From Lachnospiraceae bacterium (GTDB lineage Bacteria; Bacillota; Clostridia; Lachnospirales; Lachnospiraceae), in assembly GCA_017546025.1 (NCBI GenBank), contig JAFYYS010000015.1:1-64000 (forward strand): DNA of 64,000 bases. The letters run 5' to 3'. The translations under genes were made by a program, and so were the position numbers. The notes beneath the pieces were generated by a model. The model was not told the origin of the DNA and ran no database searches. It was given only the letters and a program-made list of their open reading frames with translations. This document shows positions 60,613 to 64,000 of this stretch, in pieces (position 1 is the first letter of the stretch; every line of letters begins with the position of its first letter).

Positions 60613-61680
60613 GTGGACAGACTTGAGGAAATGATTCCCTATCTCTTACATTGGTACCGTTATAACGCGAGGGTTCTTCCGTGGAGGGAGGACCCTTCTG
60701 CTTATCATGTCTGGATTTCGGAAATCATGCTGCAGCAGACAAGGGTGGAGGCCGTCCGGTCGTACTACCAGAGGTTCCTTGCGGAGCTTCCGGACATCCG
60801 GGCGCTTGCAGAATGCCCGGATGACAGGCTGATGAAGCTTTGGGAAGGACTCGGATACTATTCCCGCTGCAGAAACCTGAAGAAGGCGGCGCAGCTTGTC
60901 TGCGAGCAGTACGGCGGCGAACTGCCGGCCGATTACAAAAAGCTCCGCGAACTGCCGGGCATCGGGGATTACACGGCGGGTGCCGTTTCCTCGATTGCGT
61001 TCGGGCTTCCCGAGCCGGCCGTTGACGGCAACCTGCTGCGCGTCTGCGCGAGACTGACCGGAAGCCGGGAGGATATTCTGTCACCGGCGGTCAAGAAGAA
61101 CCTGACCGAACGGCTCAGAGCCGTCATGCCCGAAAGAGAGTCCGGTGCGCTGAACCAGGCGCTGATGGATCTCGGCGCATGCATCTGCCTGCCGAACGGC
61201 ACGCCGCACTGCGAGGACTGCCCGCTCATGCACCTTTGCGTGGCATTTTCCGAAGGCACGGTATCGGAGATCCCGGTGAGGGCCGCGAAGAAGGAGAGAA
61301 GGACCGAGAAGAGGACCGTTTTTCTGCTGTTTAGAGAGGGCAGGGTGCTGCTTCACAAAAGACCCGAAAAGGGACTTTTGGCAGGACTTTACGAGTTTCC
61401 GAACGTATCGGGCGCCCTCACGGCGAAGGCAGCAAAAGAGGCTTTGAAGGAGCTTCTTCCGATGCTTTCCCTTACGGACGGAAAGCTCAAAAAAGAAGAG
61501 GATGCCGTGCATATTTTCACGCACATCAAGTGGGAGATGAAGGCTTACCGCGGGACGGTTTCTGCGGAGGATTCCGCGCTTTCCGAGGACTATATCTGGG
61601 TCGATGAAAACGCATTTAAGGCCGAATGTTCCGTGCCTTCCGCCTTCGGAAAATGGGACGTCTTTTCGAAAAAGGGTTGA
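60613..61680 (+). CDS. mutY: A/G-specific adenine DNA glycosylase
   Basis: Removes adenine mispaired with 8-oxoguanine. 355 residues from a GTG start behind AAAGGAG. The catalytic glutamate lies in S-E-I-M-L-Q-Q-T-R (about 37), the helix-hairpin-helix in L-P-G-I-G-D-Y-T-A-G (about 116) with the Asp in A-V-D-G-N, and four cysteines of the [4Fe-4S] loop at about 195-214. The C-terminal NUDIX-like domain (about 235-350) recognises 8-oxoG. Although downstream of an ABC transporter with only 17 bases between, the functional link is probably none. Confidence 0.95.
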   Translation: MDRLEEMIPYLLHWYRYNARVLPWREDPSAYHVWISEIMLQQTRVEAVRSYYQRFLAELPDIRALAECPDDRLMKLWEGLGYYSRCRNLKKAAQLVCEQYGGELPADYKKLRELPGIGDYTAGAVSSIAFGLPEPAVDGNLLRVCARLTGSREDILSPAVKKNLTERLRAVMPERESGALNQALMDLGACICLPNGTPHCEDCPLMHLCVAFSEGTVSEIPVRAAKKERRTEKRTVFLLFREGRVLLHKRPEKGLLAGLYEFPNVSGALTAKAAKEALKELLPMLSLTDGKLKKEEDAVHIFTHIKWEMKAYRGTVSAEDSALSEDYIWVDENAFKAECSVPSAFGKWDVFSKKG

Positions 61681-61705
61681 AGACGGGGCAAAGAACGGCT
61701 ACAAT
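61677..61705 (+). promoter_or_regulatory. Promoter of the 61735 gene
   Basis: TTGAAG (61677-61682) and TACAAT (61700-61705) with a 17-base spacer. It begins in the stop codon of mutY. Confidence 0.55.
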
Positions 61706-61734
61706 AGGGGGAGCGTATAAGGAGGAGAAGAACC

Positions 61735-62712
61735 TTGCAGGAGTATTTTTCTGATTATCAGAGTCTTGCGCAGGAATACGAGAGACTCGCATCGAAGCGG
61801 AAGAATTCGAAGAAATGGTTTAAGTGGATTTCGCTGGCATTCATTCCGTTGGTTGCGGTACTGATGACAGGGACCATAGCAACGGATGCCGATGTGTTTT
61901 CGGCTTTGGGAGGGCTGACCCTTCTCGGTTACATGGCGTTTTGGGGACTCAGCATCCCGTATCTGCTTCTGACCAGAAACAAGGAAAGAAATAAGGAGAT
62001 GGAGGCGTTTTACAAAAAGGCCGCTTATGAGGAGGCCGCGCCTTACATCGACGGTTTTTCTTTCGCGCCGCTCGGAGGTCTGTCCGAGGAAACGTTATAC
62101 GGAAGCGGCCTCGTGAACGACGGAAGACCGGATGTTCGGAACTATTACAAAGACCCGCCGGTGCGGTCGCATCTGATCAACAAGGAATACATGACCGGCA
62201 TCTGCAACGGAATCCGGTTTGAGAGGGCCAATGTGAATCTGTCGCCGGGCAGGGAAGTGTTCGAAGTGAACTGGATGGTATTTACCCTTCCCGAGAATAC
62301 AATGACGGGGCTCACGTATATGTCGGGCCGGTTCATCGCCCGGAATGCCACGTCCGATTTTCCGGGGAAATCGCTCGGAAAAGCGAAGGACGGCGGGCTG
62401 TTCTTCCATATGGGCGGAGAAAAGCCGTCGGAGTACCATAAGCAGTGTCTGATGCGGCTTGCGGCCGCCATCGGAAGCGACTGCGAGTTGAGCCTGTTCG
62501 GCAACAAGCTGCATGTGCTTGTGCGCCGCGAGGGCTATATCAGCGACATTCCGCTGCATCTTTCGGAGCTCGGTGAGGACGAAATCAGACGTCAGCTGTC
62601 CGGTCGGATTGCCGAAATCACGGAGTGTGTGAAATCGATGCCTGAGGTGTTCCCGGAGGGCATCACGGAAACGAAAAAAAGAAAACCCGACACCGTAAGG
62701 ATGCCGGGATGA
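61735..62712 (+). CDS. Membrane protein with two N-terminal helices, possibly DUF3137-like
   Basis: 325 residues from TTG 61735, seven bases after GGAGGAG. Two adjacent hydrophobic helices (about 28-46 and 53-76) are followed by a 245-residue soluble domain, so the protein hangs from the membrane by a hairpin. The pattern in the second half (an F-x-G-R-F-type strand, then L-x-R-L-A-A-A-I-G-S and L-S-L-F-G-N-K-L-H-V) resembles DUF3137 proteins, but the match is only visual. Function unknown. The transcript ends at 62717. Confidence 0.7.
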   Translation: MQEYFSDYQSLAQEYERLASKRKNSKKWFKWISLAFIPLVAVLMTGTIATDADVFSALGGLTLLGYMAFWGLSIPYLLLTRNKERNKEMEAFYKKAAYEEAAPYIDGFSFAPLGGLSEETLYGSGLVNDGRPDVRNYYKDPPVRSHLINKEYMTGICNGIRFERANVNLSPGREVFEVNWMVFTLPENTMTGLTYMSGRFIARNATSDFPGKSLGKAKDGGLFFHMGGEKPSEYHKQCLMRLAAAIGSDCELSLFGNKLHVLVRREGYISDIPLHLSELGEDEIRRQLSGRIAEITECVKSMPEVFPEGITETKKRKPDTVRMPG

Positions 62713-62716
62713 CGGG

Positions 62717-62750
62717 TACGGGCTGTAGGCTTCTACAGCCCGTATTTTTT
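62717..62750 (+). terminator. Terminator of the 61735 gene, overlapping the patatin gene end
   Basis: TACGGGCTGTAG pairs perfectly with CTACAGCCCGTA over a GCTT loop, followed by six T residues. The right arm contains the stop and last codons of the convergent patatin-like gene. Confidence 0.9.
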
Positions 62751-63689
62751 CATGATGGAATCAATCTTGGAGCGGTTGCGGTCGATGTCCTGCACGTGCT
62801 CGGAAACACGGGTAAGGGACGATGCGCGCTCGCGGTCCTGCGCGATTCTTAAGCGCTTTTCTTCTTCGGAGGGCGGGAACCCGTCCGCTTTTCTTTTGGC
62901 GTATTCAAAGGCACGGATTGCGTCGTAGTAGCCGAGCTGAAGCCGGAACATTGCATTCTTTCCGTCGAAATCAAGCGTGCCCGAGAAGAGCGAGCCGATG
63001 TCTGAACTCGGCGAGATTTCGATGACCGAATCCGCACGGGAGAGCAGATACGGGTCGGACTCCTGATTCGGAGAACACTTGACGATAATCAGATCCGTGA
63101 GGCCGGTCTCGATGAGCGGGCGAATCGGCACGGGCTCGTAAAGACCGCCGTCCCTATACCAGCTGCCGTCAATCTCAACGGGAGCGTACACGAGCGGAAT
63201 GGACGTCGAAGCAAGGAGCAGTTTCTTGATGTATTCGGGGGAATGTCCGTTGACCAGAAGGAATTCGCCTTCGCGGTCATAGCGGTCTTCCCGAAGACTG
63301 CTCACGGCCGAGCCGATCTGCGCGGGAATCTTGGAAGATTCCGGAGCATCGGTCTTCGTAACCGTGATGTAAGCGGGGACGGGACTTTGGGAGACCTTAT
63401 TCAGGTCGACCTTTTCGTCCATCAGCTTGCTGAGTTCCTCACGGGAGCAGTAGCCGTCCGGTTCCATGTTTAAGAAGTGAATGGGCTTAATGCTGACCCA
63501 GGTTTCCTCCGCTGTCCGGTAATTGCCGTTTAGCAGCAAAACCGCGTTTAACGCGCCGACGGAGCTGCCGGAGATGCCTCTGATGTTCGCATCGATTCCG
63601 AGCTCATGGAGCGCTTTGAATACACCGACCTGATAGGAGCCTTTTCCTCCGCCTCCGGAAAGAACGAGGCCGTATTTTTTGTTGTTCAT
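62733..63689 (-). CDS. Patatin-like phospholipase
   Basis: 318 residues from ATG 63689, behind GGGGGGAT; a longer frame to 63815 has no site. Serine-aspartate lipase fold: oxyanion G-G-G-G-K-G-S-Y (about 12-19), nucleophile in G-I-S-G-S-S-V-G (about Ser42) and the catalytic Asp in R-D-G-G-L-Y (about 176). Residues after 270 are charged and helical. Cytoplasmic, without signal peptide; bacterial members hydrolyse phospholipids or acyl esters. Its last codons lie within the terminator hairpin of the convergent gene. Confidence 0.92.
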   Translation of the reverse strand: MNNKKYGLVLSGGGGKGSYQVGVFKALHELGIDANIRGISGSSVGALNAVLLLNGNYRTAEETWVSIKPIHFLNMEPDGYCSREELSKLMDEKVDLNKVSQSPVPAYITVTKTDAPESSKIPAQIGSAVSSLREDRYDREGEFLLVNGHSPEYIKKLLLASTSIPLVYAPVEIDGSWYRDGGLYEPVPIRPLIETGLTDLIIVKCSPNQESDPYLLSRADSVIEISPSSDIGSLFSGTLDFDGKNAMFRLQLGYYDAIRAFEYAKRKADGFPPSEEEKRLRIAQDRERASSLTRVSEHVQDIDRNRSKIDSIMKKYGL

Positions 63690-63808
63690 CGGTGGATATC
63701 CCCCCTTTTCCTGCGGCACAGGGTGCCTTTTTAGAAAGTCTATCACATTTTCCTTCGGAAGACAACGAAAAAGGTGGCAAATACAGGCAAATTCCTGCAT
63801 TTCTTTAA

Positions 63809-63837
63809 TTGTCATTTCGCGCGGTATATGGTATGAT
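63809..63837 (+). promoter_or_regulatory. Promoter of the YesL-family gene
   Basis: TTGTCA (63809-63814) and TATGAT (63832-63837) with a 17-base spacer, 31 bases before the start codon. Confidence 0.65.
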
Positions 63838-63868
63838 AATTATGTATGTGCTTTTTTCGGAGGTTGTA

Positions 63869-64000
63869 ATGAGCAAAGTTTTCGATGTTGACAACAAATT
63901 CTTCTCCGCCCTCTCCAAGATCTGGGATCTCATGGTGGTGGATTTTCTTTGGATTATCACGCTTCCGGCCTTCATCGGACCGGCCTGCACGGCAATGTAT
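63869..64000 (+). CDS. YesL-family (DUF624) membrane protein, N-terminal part
   Basis: 44 residues are present before the window ends. The opening V-F-D-V-D-N-K-F-F-S-A-L-S-K-I-W-D-L and the following first membrane helix with I-G-P-A-C-T-A-M-Y match the N-terminus of YesL/DUF624 proteins. In Firmicutes these membrane proteins often accompany carbohydrate uptake genes; what follows here cannot be seen. ATG lies behind CGGAGG. Confidence 0.82.
   Translation, partial: MSKVFDVDNKFFSALSKIWDLMVVDFLWIITLPAFIGPACTAMY

Overview
The window looks like a chromosomal segment of a Clostridia bacterium, most likely a fibre-degrading gut or rumen member of the Lachnospiraceae. This is inferred from a moderately high-GC Gram-positive gene set: strong GGAGG ribosome sites, TTG and GTG starts, U-tailed terminators, a tyrosine T-box, pyruvate phosphate dikinase, a TM1266-type hydrogenase regulator, LL-diaminopimelate aminotransferase and several xylan-degrading enzymes. 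No rRNA, tRNA, CRISPR array, prophage or intact transposon was seen. About 51 genes are supported, two of them cut by the window edges.

Layout. 1-2.7 kb: end of an unknown gene, then a VWA/metallopeptidase-like protein and its MoxR-type ATPase. 2.8-5.7 kb: ppdK. 5.8-14.9 kb: a xylan region with a GH10 lipoprotein xylanase, GH43, GH120 and GH51 enzymes predicted to be cytoplasmic, and a MATE exporter. 15-20.7 kb: esterase, NUDIX hydrolase, an in-frame fusion of a phosphopantetheinyl transferase to a serine hydrolase, and a 5'-nucleotidase-like phosphatase. 20.7-28.2 kb: an ECF sigma factor overlapping a membrane protein, an ABC transporter of the FtsX-permease type behind tandem palindromes, a two-component system and a bacterial PARG-type macrodomain protein. 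28.3-37.7 kb: pilT, CapA-like protein, ilvB, flavoprotein, serC-serA, a SpoVK/CbbX-like AAA ATPase and the TM1266 regulator. 37.8-41 kb: hemolysin III family protein, a repeat-rich AT-richer island with a dead ABC ATPase, then tyrS with its T-box. 41-49 kb: membrane-anchored GH25 lysozyme, clpB, dapL and a second ECF sigma/anti-sigma pair. 49-55 kb: a type IIA topoisomerase pair and lysA. 55-64 kb: ABC half-transporter, DUF1854 protein, ABC half-transporter, then mutY, a membrane protein, a patatin-like lipase and the start of a YesL-family gene.

How it works together. The xylanase probably cuts xylan at the surface; GH43, GH120 and GH51 lack signal peptides and would finish the imported oligosaccharides inside. 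serC-serA, ilvB, dapL and lysA give serine, branched-chain and lysine/peptidoglycan precursors. The sigma and two-component regions look like envelope-stress or sensing modules.

The most unusual signal is a structured element of about 130 nt present twice (38.57-38.70 kb and, inverted, 49.17-49.29 kb). The copies keep the same fold: four pairs differ by compensating changes and the spacers differ in sequence but match in length. Other points of interest are the transferase-hydrolase fusion with an internal start, the ABC/DUF1854/ABC module with zinc-ribbon extensions, two dyad operators in front of the ABC operon, and an apparently over-represented octamer. All calls come from reading the sequence; no database search was run.
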